Below are positions 9,834-19,659 of a DNA stretch of 64,000 nt, one piece after another. A model generated the notes under the pieces. The model was not told the DNA's origin. It did no database searches and saw nothing but the letters and a program-made list of their open reading frames with translations. The position numbers and the translations under genes are program-made. The stretch's first letter is position 1. Each line of letters begins with the position of its first letter. Where the stretch lies: NCBI GenBank assembly GCA_025924515.1, contig JAICIE010000001.1:1-64000 (forward strand), read 5' to 3'. This DNA is from Jatrophihabitans sp. (GTDB lineage Bacteria > Actinomycetota > Actinomycetes > Mycobacteriales > Jatrophihabitantaceae).

Positions 9834-11030
9834 ATGGCGGCCGCGTCGATCCTGCACGCGGACCTCGACTCCTTCTATGCATCCGTCGAGCAGCGTGACC
9901 GCGGGGAGCTCGCCGGCCGGCCCGTCATCGTCGGTGGCGGGGTCGTTCTCGCCGCGAGTTACGAGGCGAAGGCGTTCGGCGTCCGCACCGCGATGGGCGC
10001 CCGGCAGGCGCGTCGTCTCTGTCCGCAGGCGGTAGTCGTCGCGCCGCGGTTCGCGGCGTACCAAGAGGCCAGCAACGACGTGTTCGCCGTGTTCCGCGAC
10101 ACGACGCCGCTGGTGGAGGGCATTTCGATCGACGAGGCGTTCCTCGACGTCGGCGGACTGGCCCGGATCGCGGGGACACCCTGTGACATCGCGGCACGAC
10201 TGCGGCGTCGGGTCGCCGAGCAGGTTGGGTTGCCGTTGACCGTCGGGATCGCGCGCACCAAGTTCCTGGCGAAGGTCGCCAGTCGCGTCGCCAAGCCCGA
10301 CGGGCTACTGCTCGTCGAACCGGACCAGGAACTGGCCTTCCTGCACCCACTGCCGGTCGAGGTGGTCTGGGGAATCGGCAAGGTCACCGCGGCGAAGTTG
10401 CACGACCGCGGCATCGCCACCGTCGCGCAACTCGCGGAGGTGGACGAGCATGCGCTGCAGTCGATGCTCGGCCGGGCATCAGGCCGGCAGCTGCACGCCC
10501 TGTCGCACAACCGCGACCCGCGCCCCATCAACACCGGTCGTCGTCGCCGCTCCATCGGCTCGCAACGTGCCCTCGGATCGCGCTACACGCCGCCGCGGGA
10601 GCTGGAGGAATCCGTCGTCGCGTTGGTCGACCGCGTCTGCCGCCGGATGCGGCACGCGCGGCGAGTGGGGCGGACGGTCGTCCTGCGCCTGCGCTTCGAC
10701 GACTTCAGCCGGGCGACGCGATCGCACACGCTGCCGTTTGCGACCGCAGAGACCGCGCTCGTCCTCACAGCGGTGCGGGCCTTGCTGCGCGAAGCGATGC
10801 CGCGGATCCGCACCGACGGCGTGACCCTTGTCGGCGTAGCCGTGGCCAACCTCGCCGACGAGGACCCGCTCCAGCTGGAGCTGCCCTTCGCCGAACGCGG
10901 CCGGATGAGCGGCCGCGCCCTCGACCGCAGCATCGACGCGGCGCGCGACCGATTCGGCACCGCCGTGGTGACGCGAGCCGCCCTGCTGCGACGCGGTCCC
11001 GACGTCGACGTGCCGAAGCTGCCGGACTAG
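9834..11030 (+). CDS. dinB: DNA polymerase IV (Y-family)
   Basis: ILHADLDSFYASVEQRDRGELAGRPVIVGGGVVLAASYEAKAFGVRTAMG; SIDEAFLDV; GIARTKFLAKVASRVAKPDG. Confidence 0.95.
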   Translation: MAAASILHADLDSFYASVEQRDRGELAGRPVIVGGGVVLAASYEAKAFGVRTAMGARQARRLCPQAVVVAPRFAAYQEASNDVFAVFRDTTPLVEGISIDEAFLDVGGLARIAGTPCDIAARLRRRVAEQVGLPLTVGIARTKFLAKVASRVAKPDGLLLVEPDQELAFLHPLPVEVVWGIGKVTAAKLHDRGIATVAQLAEVDEHALQSMLGRASGRQLHALSHNRDPRPINTGRRRRSIGSQRALGSRYTPPRELEESVVALVDRVCRRMRHARRVGRTVVLRLRFDDFSRATRSHTLPFATAETALVLTAVRALLREAMPRIRTDGVTLVGVAVANLADEDPLQLELPFAERGRMSGRALDRSIDAARDRFGTAVVTRAALLRRGPDVDVPKLPD

Positions 11031-11099
11031 ACGCTCGCGCAGGTGCTGGGACCCGGTGGGCGTCGGGTCGTCCAGGATCGCGCACGGCAGGATGGGACG

Positions 11100-11546
11100 G
11101 TGCCGCTTCGCTTGCTGTTCGTGTGCTCCGGCAACATCTGCCGCTCGCCCACCGCCGAGACCGTGATGCGCCGACTCGTCGACGAAGCCGGCCTCGCCGG
11201 CGAGATCGACGTCGACAGCGCCGGTACCGGACACTGGCACGTAGGCGAGCCGCCCGACCCGCGCGCCGTCGTTGCAGCACGAGAACGCAGCCTCACCGTC
11301 GGCGGCGTCGCCCGGCAGATCGCCCCGACGGACTTCGAGGACTTCGATCTGATCCTCGCCGTCGACGACGAGAACCTGCGGCGGCTACGGCGACTCACCC
11401 CGCCCGGCGCGGCCGACCGCGTCCGCAAGCTGGCCCCGGACGACGTGCCGGACCCGTACTACGGCGGCCCGGACGGGTTCGACCTCGTCCTCGACCTTCT
11501 GGACAAGAACTGCCGCGCGCTGCTCGATGAGCTTCGCCAAGACTGA
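11100..11546 (+). CDS. Low-molecular-weight protein-tyrosine phosphatase
   Basis: LRLLFVCSGNICRSPTAETVMRRL (CX5R loop); DDVPDPYYGGPDGFDLVLDLL. Confidence 0.92.
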   Translation: MPLRLLFVCSGNICRSPTAETVMRRLVDEAGLAGEIDVDSAGTGHWHVGEPPDPRAVVAARERSLTVGGVARQIAPTDFEDFDLILAVDDENLRRLRRLTPPGAADRVRKLAPDDVPDPYYGGPDGFDLVLDLLDKNCRALLDELRQD

Positions 11547-12207
11547 CCCGGCTCCCCTCGAGGCCGCCGGGCTGCGTTGGCTGGCCGACGCGGGCGCGCG
11601 CGTCCCGGACATCCTCGAGGATCGACCGGGACGACTCGTCCTGCAGACGATCCCGCGAGGACGACTCACCGCAGCCGGCGAGGAGGATCTCGGCCGCATG
11701 CTCGCGACCGTGCACCGCGCAGGCGCCTCGCGATTCGGGACACTTCCCGCGGCCGGGCGATTCTTCGTCGGCCGCTGCGAACTCGACTCACCCGAGGGTG
11801 AGGACTGGAACGCCTACTACCTCGAACACCGCTGCCTGCCCCTGGCGCGCCGGATCGGGCTGGAAGGCGAGGTCGCCCGAGTGCGCGTCGACGCTCCCGT
11901 CGAACCGGTGGCGCGACTGCACGGCGATCTGTGGTCGGGCAACGTGCTCGCCGACCGTGACGGGCGACCGTGGCTCATCGATCCGGCCGCCTACGGCGGA
12001 CATCGCGAGGTCGATCTTGCGATGCTCGACCTCTTCGGCTCAATCCCGGCACGTACCGTCGCGGCCTACGACGAGATCTACCCGCTCTCGGAAGGGTGGC
12101 GGGAACGGGTTCCGCTGTGGCAACTGTTTCCGCTGCTCGTCCACGCCGTCCTCTTCGACGGCGGCTACACCGCCCGCGCCGCAGCGCTTGCACGCGCCTG
12201 CCGCTGA
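11527..12207 (+). CDS. Fructosamine/ketosamine-3-kinase family protein
   Basis: EAAGLRWLADAGARVPDIL; RLHGDLWSGNVLADRDGRPWLIDPAAYGGHREVDLAMLDLFG. Confidence 0.9.
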   Translation: MSFAKTDPAPLEAAGLRWLADAGARVPDILEDRPGRLVLQTIPRGRLTAAGEEDLGRMLATVHRAGASRFGTLPAAGRFFVGRCELDSPEGEDWNAYYLEHRCLPLARRIGLEGEVARVRVDAPVEPVARLHGDLWSGNVLADRDGRPWLIDPAAYGGHREVDLAMLDLFGSIPARTVAAYDEIYPLSEGWRERVPLWQLFPLLVHAVLFDGGYTARAAALARACR

Positions 12208-12246
12208 GGCGTGCACCGCGGCCTACATCAGAGAGTCGTAACGAAA

Positions 12247-12258
12247 TCGTCTAGACCA
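12247..12258. promoter_or_regulatory. dre-like operator 1 (TCGTCTAGACCA, 1 mismatch to TGGTCTAGACCA)
   Basis: Read directly upstream of the GntR gene; core GTCTAGAC is a perfect palindrome. Confidence 0.7.
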
Positions 12259-12263
12259 TTGTT

Positions 12264-12277
12264 ATGGTCTAGGCCAT
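12264..12277. promoter_or_regulatory. dre-like operator 2 (ATGGTCTAGGCCAT, 1 mismatch to TGGTCTAGACCA)
   Basis: 18 bp from operator 1, upstream of the GntR gene. Confidence 0.75.
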
Positions 12278-12323
12278 CTGCTTTGCTGTCAGCAGGAGTC
12301 TCGCGGCACGGAGGAGGACGTCG

Positions 12324-13085
12324 GTGGCCATCACCGCCCGGGGCGTCGCTGCCGACCCAATCGCCCGGGAGCCGAAGTATTACACGGTGAAACGGCACTT
12401 GCTCAACGCGATTTCGTCGCTGCAGCCGGGAGCCGCGGTCCCGACCGAACGGGAACTCGCCGCGGAGCTGGGCACATCTCGCACGACCGTCAGGCAGGCG
12501 TTGCTCGAGTTGGTTGCCGAAGGTCGGCTGATCCGCCGGCAGGGGTCGGGAACATATGTGGCCGACGGCAAGATCACCTGGCCGCTCCACCTAGCCAGCT
12601 TCACCGAGCAGGCCGCCGCCCACGGGCTCACCGCCTCGTCCCAACTGCTCGGTGTCGACCGCGTAGCCGCGGACGAAGGAACGGCAGAACGGCTCGGCAT
12701 CCGAGTCGGCGACGCCCTTCACCAGATCGACCGGCTGCGGTTTGCCGACGAAACCCCCATGGCCGTCGAGCGATCGCTGCTCCCGGCTAACCGCTTCCCG
12801 TTCCTCGGCCGCAAGATCCGGAAGGCCGGGTCGCTGCACGCACTGTTGGCCGCCGACTACGGCGTCACCCTGCGGCGCGGCGAGGAAACGATTGACACCA
12901 TCCCGGCGGCGCCGCGCGAAGCCGCGCTGCTCGACGCTGACGTCGGCGTGCCCATGCTGGTCGTTCGCCGCCGCAGTTTCGACTCGAGAGGCAGCGCCGT
13001 CGAATGGGGCACGACGTGGTTTCGGGGTGACCGAATCACGCTCGTCGCCCACCTCAGCCCGGGCATCCCGGCAGGAACCGCATGA
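12324..13085 (+). CDS. GntR-family (HutC/UTRA) regulator, DasR/NagR-like
   Basis: VPTERELAAELGTSRTTVRQALLELVAEGRLIRRQGSGTYVA; UTRA domain; adjacent to nagA and dre-like sites. Confidence 0.88.
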   Translation: MAITARGVAADPIAREPKYYTVKRHLLNAISSLQPGAAVPTERELAAELGTSRTTVRQALLELVAEGRLIRRQGSGTYVADGKITWPLHLASFTEQAAAHGLTASSQLLGVDRVAADEGTAERLGIRVGDALHQIDRLRFADETPMAVERSLLPANRFPFLGRKIRKAGSLHALLAADYGVTLRRGEETIDTIPAAPREAALLDADVGVPMLVVRRRSFDSRGSAVEWGTTWFRGDRITLVAHLSPGIPAGTA

Positions 13086-14305
13086 CGTCCCCCGCGCGCA
13101 TCCAGTGTTGGTCGGGGGGCCGGGTCGTCACCCCGGGCGGCGTCCTCTCACCCGGCTGGCTGCGGGCATCGGACGGAAGAATCCTCGACGTCGGAACCGG
13201 CGATCCGCCCGCTCTTCCAGCCGCCGGCGAGGCCGAGCGCCATGACCTCGCCGGCGCCTGGCTGCTACCCGGTTTCATCGACCTCCACATGCACGGCGGC
13301 GGCGGCCACGATGCGACCAATTCGCCGCGCGAGGCTTCACAGGCGGTGGCTTACCACGCCCGGCACGGGACGACGAGCACGCTCGTCTCGCTGGTGACCG
13401 CGCCGATTCCAGATCTCGCGCGCCAGCTGCGCTGGATCGCCGAGCTCGCCCAGCAGGCAGCCGGCTCACACGGCCGCGTCCTGGGTGCGCACCTGGAGGG
13501 GCCGTTCCTGTCGCCGCTACGGTGCGGGGCGCAGAACGTGCAGCACATGCGGGAACCGGACCGTGAGGTGTTCGCCAGGCTCCTTCACGCGGCTGGTGGC
13601 ACGTTGCGCTCGATCACGTTGGCGCCGGAGCTGCCGGGTGCGGTCGACGTGGTGCGCGACGCTGTCTCGGCCGGCGTGGTTGCCGCGCTGGGACATTCCG
13701 ACGCCACCTACGCCGCCGCCTGCGCGGCGATCGACGCAGGGGCCGGCCTGGCGACCCACCTGTTCAACGGGATGCGTCCGCTGCATCACCGAGAACCGGG
13801 GCTCATCGGCGCGGCGCTGGCCTCCCGAATCGCCGTGGAGCTGATAAACGACGGAATCCACGTGCACCCCGCGGTAACCAGCATGGTGGCCTGTCCCCCA
13901 GGACACCTCGCGCTGGTCTCCGACGCCATCTCGGCCGCCGGAGTGGGAGACGGAGACTACGCGCTCGGCGGCCAGCCGGTCCGCGTTCGCGACGGACGGG
14001 CCCGGCTGTCGTCGACCGGCTCGCTGGCCGGCAGCACGCTCACCATGGACGACGCCGTGCGGCGGGCCGTGCAGGAGAGCGGCCTGTCGATGGAAGCGGC
14101 TTCCGCGGCGGCGTCCGGAACCCCGGCCCGCGTGCTCGGCATGGCAGATGAGGTCGGCGCGCTGTCGCCCGGACTCGCGGCCGACCTCGTCATCCTCGAT
14201 GATGAGCTGCAGATCGTAGAGGTCGTGTTCGCCGGGCGTCCGCTGGGCGCCGCCGACGCCGGTGGCCGGGTTACGACTGCGTATCGAGAATCCGGTTTGG
14301 TCTAG
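13082..14305 (+). CDS. nagA: N-acetylglucosamine-6-phosphate deacetylase
   Basis: LLPGFIDLHMHGGGGHDATN; GAHLEGPFLS; VVAALGHSDATYAAACAAIDAGAGLATHLFNGMRPLHHREPG; LVSDAISAAGVGDGDY. Confidence 0.93.
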   Translation: MTSPARIQCWSGGRVVTPGGVLSPGWLRASDGRILDVGTGDPPALPAAGEAERHDLAGAWLLPGFIDLHMHGGGGHDATNSPREASQAVAYHARHGTTSTLVSLVTAPIPDLARQLRWIAELAQQAAGSHGRVLGAHLEGPFLSPLRCGAQNVQHMREPDREVFARLLHAAGGTLRSITLAPELPGAVDVVRDAVSAGVVAALGHSDATYAAACAAIDAGAGLATHLFNGMRPLHHREPGLIGAALASRIAVELINDGIHVHPAVTSMVACPPGHLALVSDAISAAGVGDGDYALGGQPVRVRDGRARLSSTGSLAGSTLTMDDAVRRAVQESGLSMEAASAAASGTPARVLGMADEVGALSPGLAADLVILDDELQIVEVVFAGRPLGAADAGGRVTTAYRESGLV

Positions 14306-14309
14306 ACCA
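14298..14309. promoter_or_regulatory. dre operator 3, perfect TGGTCTAGACCA
   Basis: Contains the nagA stop codon TAG (14303-14305) and precedes the SBP gene. Confidence 0.85.
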
Positions 14310-14450
14310 CCGCCGGGTGGACACGGTACTGTGCGACTATTCGATGACTGCCGAACCGCGGGGACGGAACCCCCTTCCTCACTGCGGCCGCCCGCTGGCC
14401 AAAAGCGCCGACGCTCGCCGGGTGAGTCAACTACACCACTGGAGGTTCGA

Positions 14451-15713
14451 ATGAGGCGAAGCCTGATCGGAGCCGCGGCAGTAGCAGCCGTCGGCAGCCT
14501 GGTCCTGAGTGGCTGCGGCGGTTCCAGCGGCGGCGGGGGCGGCAGCTCGAAGGGGGCCAGCGGCGGCGCCGCGACCCTGAAGCTCGTCGTCGCCGACTAC
14601 GGGACGGGCCCGCAGAACACCAGTTCCAAGTACTGGAAGGGCATCATCAGTGCCTTCCACACGAAGAACCCGTCGATCAGCGTCAACGTGACGGCGATCA
14701 ACTGGAACGACTTCGACAACCAGGTCCAGACGCTGATCCAGAATCATCAGTATCCAGACATCACCGAAGGCGACTACTTCCAGAACTACGCGCAGGAGGG
14801 CCTGCTCTACTCGGCGCAGGACGCCCTGAGCAAGCCCGGCAACCTCCTGCAGGCCTTCAAGGCGCAGGGAAGCTACAAGGGCACGCAGTACGGCATGCCG
14901 TTCACGACCAGCTCGCGCACGCTGTTCTACAACAAGAAACTCTTCCAGCAGGCCGGCATCAGCTCGCCGCCGCAGACCTGGGCGGACATCAAGGCCGACG
15001 CGGCCAAGATCACGAAGCTCGGCAAGGTCGGTTACGGCCTACCGCTCGGCCCCGAAGAGGCCCAGGCCGAAACGCTCCTGTGGTTCCTCGGCAACAACGG
15101 CGGGTACCAGACCTCCAGCGGCAAGTGGGAGATCAACAGCCCGCAGAACGTCCAGACCATGCAATTCCTGCAGTCACTGGTCAAGGCGGGACTGACCGAA
15201 CCGCACCCCGGCACCAAGAACCGTACGGACCTCTGGCAGGACTTCGCTGCCGGCAAGATCGGCATGATCAACGGGTCGCCTGCATTGATCCCGATCATGC
15301 AGAAGGCCGGCGTCCTGAAGACGTCCGACTGGGCCTCCGTGTCGATCCCGGGCAAGAGCGGGCCGCTCTCGACCACGCTCGGTGTCTGCGACAACGTCGC
15401 GGCGTTCAAGCCGAACGGGCATCAGGCACAGATCAAGAAGTTCCTCGACTTCGCCTACCAGGACAAGTACCAGCTGCAGTTCGACAAGGAGTACGACCTG
15501 CTGCCGGCGACGACCTCGGCGGCCAAGGCGCTTTCGTCCGATCCGATCTTCGCCCCGTTCCTGAAGGCGCTGCCGAACGCCCGTCAGTACCCCAGCGACA
15601 CGGTGTGGGCGAATGTGAAGAGCCAGCTCCAGCACACGGTCGGCACCGCGATCACCGGAAACCCGAAGAGCGTGCTCGACACGCTGCAGCAGACGGCCGA
15701 GAAGGGCGCCTGA
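14451..15713 (+). CDS. Extracellular sugar-binding lipoprotein of an ABC importer
   Basis: Lipobox LVLSGCGG; ALSKPGNLL; GMPFTTSSRTLFYNKKLFQQAGI; family-1 SBP. Confidence 0.92.
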   Translation: MRRSLIGAAAVAAVGSLVLSGCGGSSGGGGGSSKGASGGAATLKLVVADYGTGPQNTSSKYWKGIISAFHTKNPSISVNVTAINWNDFDNQVQTLIQNHQYPDITEGDYFQNYAQEGLLYSAQDALSKPGNLLQAFKAQGSYKGTQYGMPFTTSSRTLFYNKKLFQQAGISSPPQTWADIKADAAKITKLGKVGYGLPLGPEEAQAETLLWFLGNNGGYQTSSGKWEINSPQNVQTMQFLQSLVKAGLTEPHPGTKNRTDLWQDFAAGKIGMINGSPALIPIMQKAGVLKTSDWASVSIPGKSGPLSTTLGVCDNVAAFKPNGHQAQIKKFLDFAYQDKYQLQFDKEYDLLPATTSAAKALSSDPIFAPFLKALPNARQYPSDTVWANVKSQLQHTVGTAITGNPKSVLDTLQQTAEKGA

Positions 15714-15816
15714 ACCTCGCGGAGGCAGCCGGCGCGCAGTCGCGGGGCACGATCGCCGCGGCCGCGCGCTGGTCCGATTTCCCACAGCCGCCTATTCGTC
15801 ATCGAGGAGACCTCGC

Positions 15817-16824
15817 GTGACCGACCAGCTCACCGGAGGTTCGTCAACGGGCGCGGTCGACTCGCCCGCCCCGTCCCGACCGTCCGACAACGCACCTGCC
15901 GGCGCCGCAGGACCGTCCGGACGGACCGGTCCGCTCGCACGCCGCATCGGACAATCACTATCCCCGCTGCTGTGGGTCGGCCCGGCCGTGGCGTTGATCG
16001 CCGTGGTGGTGCTGTGGCCGGTGGTCGTCATGGTGCACACCTCGATACAACACATCAGCCCGGATGGGTTCGTCCTGGGTTCGGCCGGCGGAGGGAACTA
16101 CGGCGACCTCTTCTCCGAACCTGCGCTGAAGGGCGTCCTGATCCGCACCGTGATCTGGACGGTCGCCGTCGTCGTCGTGACAATGGTCCTCTCCCTCGCC
16201 GCGGCGCAGCTGTTCAACCAGCGCTTCCCGGGGCGGCGGGTCGCCCGCTGGGCGTTGATCATGCCGTGGGCGGCCTCGGTGATGATGACGGCGTTGATCT
16301 TCCGGTGGTCGTTGAACGCGAGCAGCGGCGTGATCAACGTGTTCCTTCGCGACGTCGGATTGTTGCACCGGCTCGGCACCAACCAGGCGGACTGGCTCGG
16401 TCGTCCCACGGCCGCGCTGGTGTGGATGATGGGCGTGGCGGTGTTCGTGTCACTGCCCTTCAGCACGTATGCCCTGCTGGCCGGGCTGCAGACGATCCCG
16501 GCGGAGCTCTACGAAGCGGCCCGCGTCGACGGAGCGGGGACGTGGCGCATCTATCGGTCGATCACCCTGCCGCTGCTGCGCCCGGCAATCATCGTCGCGA
16601 CGTTGATCAACGTCATCAACGTCTTCAACTCCTTCCCGATCATCTGGGAAATGACACGGGGCGGACCGGGCTACAGCACGAGTACCACCACGCCGTTCAT
16701 GTTCATCTTGAAACAGTCCTACATCGGCGAGTCCGCGGCCATGTCCGTGCTGAACTTCGGTCTTGTGATCGTCGTCGTGCTGCTGTTCCTGCGGCTGACG
16801 CGGTGGAAGGAGCAGATGGGCTGA
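15817..16824 (+). CDS. Carbohydrate ABC transporter permease (MalF/UgpA type)
   Basis: TM segments; EAARVDGAGTWRIYRSITLPLLRPAIIVA (EAA loop). Confidence 0.92.
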   Translation: MTDQLTGGSSTGAVDSPAPSRPSDNAPAGAAGPSGRTGPLARRIGQSLSPLLWVGPAVALIAVVVLWPVVVMVHTSIQHISPDGFVLGSAGGGNYGDLFSEPALKGVLIRTVIWTVAVVVVTMVLSLAAAQLFNQRFPGRRVARWALIMPWAASVMMTALIFRWSLNASSGVINVFLRDVGLLHRLGTNQADWLGRPTAALVWMMGVAVFVSLPFSTYALLAGLQTIPAELYEAARVDGAGTWRIYRSITLPLLRPAIIVATLINVINVFNSFPIIWEMTRGGPGYSTSTTTPFMFILKQSYIGESAAMSVLNFGLVIVVVLLFLRLTRWKEQMG

Positions 16825-17720
16825 TGACCGCCGTCACCGCAGACACGACCCCGAAACGGGGCGCCGACCATCACCGCCGCGCCGCCGGCCCCCCGCGGAG
16901 CACAACAAGAGGCCGCACGATCCTGCTGGCCTTCGCGGCCTACGTCATCGCCATGCTGTTCGTGCTGCCGTATGCCGAGATGGTTATCACCGCGCTGCGG
17001 CCGCCCCGGGAGCTCAACCGTCCCGGCTACCTGCCGCAGCACTGGAACTTCTCGAACTTCACCACGATCTGGAAGACCGGCTTCGGAGGGAATCTGGGCG
17101 CCAGCCTGAAGATCGCGGCCGGGGCCACTGTGCTGGTTCTTCTCGTTTCACTTCCCGCTGGCTATTACACCGCGCGGCGGCGCTTCCGGGGGCGCACGCT
17201 GTTCTTGCTGTTGGTGCTCGCGACCCAGATGTTCCAGCCTGCGGCCATGCTGGTCGGGATTCAGCGCGAGTTCATCAGCTTCAAACTGCCGAGTCCGGTC
17301 TTCTCGCTGATCCTGGTGAATGCCGGCTTCAACCTGGCCTTCGCGGTGTGGATCCTCAACGCCTACTTCTCGTCTATCCCCGCCGAACTCGAGGAAGCCG
17401 CGATGGTCGACGGCACCAGTCGCCTCGGCGCGATGTGGAGGATCACCTTCCCGTTGGCGCTGCCGGGAATCGTCACCGCGCTCATCTTCACCTTCATCGG
17501 GGCGTGGAACGAGTTCATCGTGGCGCTTACGCTGACCCTGGGCGTGAGCAACACGCAGACCCCGCTGACCGTCGCGATCAACAGCTACATCGGGCAGTAC
17601 TCGGTGGACTGGGGGCACCTGTTCGCCGGCGCGGTCATCGCGACCCTGCCCGTCATCGTCCTCTTCGCGATCATCGAAAAGCACGTCGTCAGCGGCCTCA
17701 CAGCGGGCTCCATCAAGTAG
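16824..17720 (+). CDS. Carbohydrate ABC transporter permease (MalG/UgpE type)
   Basis: EAAMVDGTSRLGAMWRITFPLALPGIVTA; ATGA overlap with the upstream permease. Confidence 0.92.
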   Translation: MTAVTADTTPKRGADHHRRAAGPPRSTTRGRTILLAFAAYVIAMLFVLPYAEMVITALRPPRELNRPGYLPQHWNFSNFTTIWKTGFGGNLGASLKIAAGATVLVLLVSLPAGYYTARRRFRGRTLFLLLVLATQMFQPAAMLVGIQREFISFKLPSPVFSLILVNAGFNLAFAVWILNAYFSSIPAELEEAAMVDGTSRLGAMWRITFPLALPGIVTALIFTFIGAWNEFIVALTLTLGVSNTQTPLTVAINSYIGQYSVDWGHLFAGAVIATLPVIVLFAIIEKHVVSGLTAGSIK

Positions 17721-17837
17721 CGGGTATCCGCCGTCGTTCGACGGGGGCGCCCCTGACAGGAGCGGACGGGTCATGTCCCACATCGCCACGGAAGCACCAG
17801 CTCAGCCGACCCGGTGCATCGTGCTGACGGGCGGTCG

Positions 17838-18806
17838 GTGAGCGTCGATCCGTGCGTGTCCGGTCCCCGTGAGGTGGTGGCGGCTCTTGACGTCGGCGGC
17901 ACCACGATCAAGGCCGCGATCGTCGGCGTGGGCGGTCGGTTCCAACACCGTCGGGTGCTTCGGACACCGGTCACCGAGGGGCCGGACGCGGTCGTCGCGG
18001 CCGTGCTCGGTGAAGTGCGGGCGCTCATCGCCCACGCGGAGGGATCGGGCTCGTCGAGCGTCTGCGGCATCGGCCTGGTCGTCCCAGGCTCCGTCGACGC
18101 GGCGGCCGGGGTGGCCCGGTTCGCCGCCAACATCGGTTGGCGCAACGTCGCCTTGGGCGCCTTGGTCGAGAAGGAAACCGGAATACCGTGCAGCGTCGAG
18201 CATGACGTGCGCGCGGCCGGAATCGCGGAGGCCGCCCTCGGCCGGGTCGCCGGCGTCGACGACGCCATTCTGGCTGTCATCGGCACCGGTCTCGCGGCCG
18301 TCCTGTGGTCGGCCGGACGGCAGGTGTCCGGCGCCTCCCGGCTGGCCGGCGAGCTAGGGCACCTGCCGGTCTGGCCCGACGGCGAGCCGTGCCCGTGCGG
18401 TCAGCGCGGCTGCCTCGAGCGCTACGCCTCCGCCGGCGCCATCGTGCGCCGGTACGAGCAGGCAACCGGACGACACACGACAGGCGAGGCGATCGTCGCT
18501 CTCGCCGAGCATGAGGGTGCCGCGCGCGACGTGTGGCGGGATGCGATAACGGCGCTCTCGATCGGTCTGGCCTCGTGCACGATGCTGCTCGACCCTGCCC
18601 TGATCGTGTTGGGTGGCGGCCTGTCCAGCGCCGGTGAGCGATTGCGCGCCGCGGTCAGCAACGCGTTGGCGACCCGGGTCGTCTGGCGCGACCCGCCGCC
18701 GGTCGAGATCTCGCCGCTCGGCGCGGGCGCCGGATTGCTCGGGGCGGCAATCCTCGCCGCGGACGCCGCTGGGGTGCCCGGACTTGTGGCCAGCGGGTCG
18801 CGATAG
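17838..18806 (+). CDS. ROK-family sugar kinase (candidate GlcNAc/glucose kinase)
   Basis: ALDVGGTTIKAAIVG; GELGHLPVWPDGEPCPCGQRGCLERYASAGAI (ROK Zn-binding signature); GTG start assumed. Confidence 0.9.
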   Translation: MSVDPCVSGPREVVAALDVGGTTIKAAIVGVGGRFQHRRVLRTPVTEGPDAVVAAVLGEVRALIAHAEGSGSSSVCGIGLVVPGSVDAAAGVARFAANIGWRNVALGALVEKETGIPCSVEHDVRAAGIAEAALGRVAGVDDAILAVIGTGLAAVLWSAGRQVSGASRLAGELGHLPVWPDGEPCPCGQRGCLERYASAGAIVRRYEQATGRHTTGEAIVALAEHEGAARDVWRDAITALSIGLASCTMLLDPALIVLGGGLSSAGERLRAAVSNALATRVVWRDPPPVEISPLGAGAGLLGAAILAADAAGVPGLVASGSR

Positions 18807-18824
18807 CGCCTAAAAGTCAGGACC

Positions 18825-19587
18825 TCAGAGCAGCCAGGGGTCGATCTCTACGGTCTGGCGCGGCGGATCGGCTATGACCGGCGATTCCCGGCGCCGCCTG
18901 CGGATCGGTGCGGTTCCCCACCGCCGGACCAGTCCGCGCATCCCCTCGGCGCCCGCGCCGAGCCGCGTGAAATCGGCCCGGCGCGGGCCGGTCGGCAGAT
19001 CCCGGGGTAGAGCGGCGGCGCTCACCACCCAGGCCGGCAATCGAAGCAGGTCGAGGACGGCGAACAACCGCTCCGACTCGATGAAACTGTCGGGGTCCAG
19101 TTCGGCGATCAATAGCTCGAGCAGGTCTTCCAGGGCCTCGGGGCGCCCGCAGATATCGGCGAAAGCCCCTGCGTACTCCACGCCCACCGGTTCGGTGATC
19201 ATGTCGGTGCGGTCCTCATGATCGAAGGACGGGTCGGAGACATAGCGTCCGACCTCCTGTCCTTCGCGCCATCCGATGACCACCAGCTGCCGGTCGCGCA
19301 GAACGCGGACCACAAGGACGGGAACCCCGAGCTCGGCGGCCAGCGTCGCGCCGACTCCGATCAGGTCGCGGCGTCGCGCTGCTACGGCGCCGGCAGCCCG
19401 CGCCGGCACCCCCACGACCCAGTCCCCTTCGGTCGGCGCTATCCACCCCGTGAACCGCATCCGGCGCAGCGCGGCAACGACATCCGCGTGCGAGCCGCGA
19501 CCGTCCGCTCCCCCGCCGACCCGGACCAGCACGGCGGCATAGGTCGACCCAGCAGGGCCATCCGCGTCCCGCGGAGGCCGAGCCATG
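18825..19587 (-). CDS. Conserved hypothetical protein
   Basis: Long ORF with codon-consistent translation; no family recognised; start uncertain (ORF opens at 19601). Confidence 0.6.
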
Positions 19588-19659
19588 CCCGGATACACCA
19601 TGCCTCCAGGATGCCCACCGTCCTTCTTCGTACGTTCGTCGCGGGGGCATGCTGGTCCC

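Noticed and set aside
11527-12207. N-terminal truncation of the fructosamine kinase as a pseudogene
   Set aside because: The product lacks a long N-terminal lobe, but short versions starting near the F(V/A)K segment are, as I recall, common in actinobacteria, and the catalytic HGDLWSGN and DPA motifs are intact.
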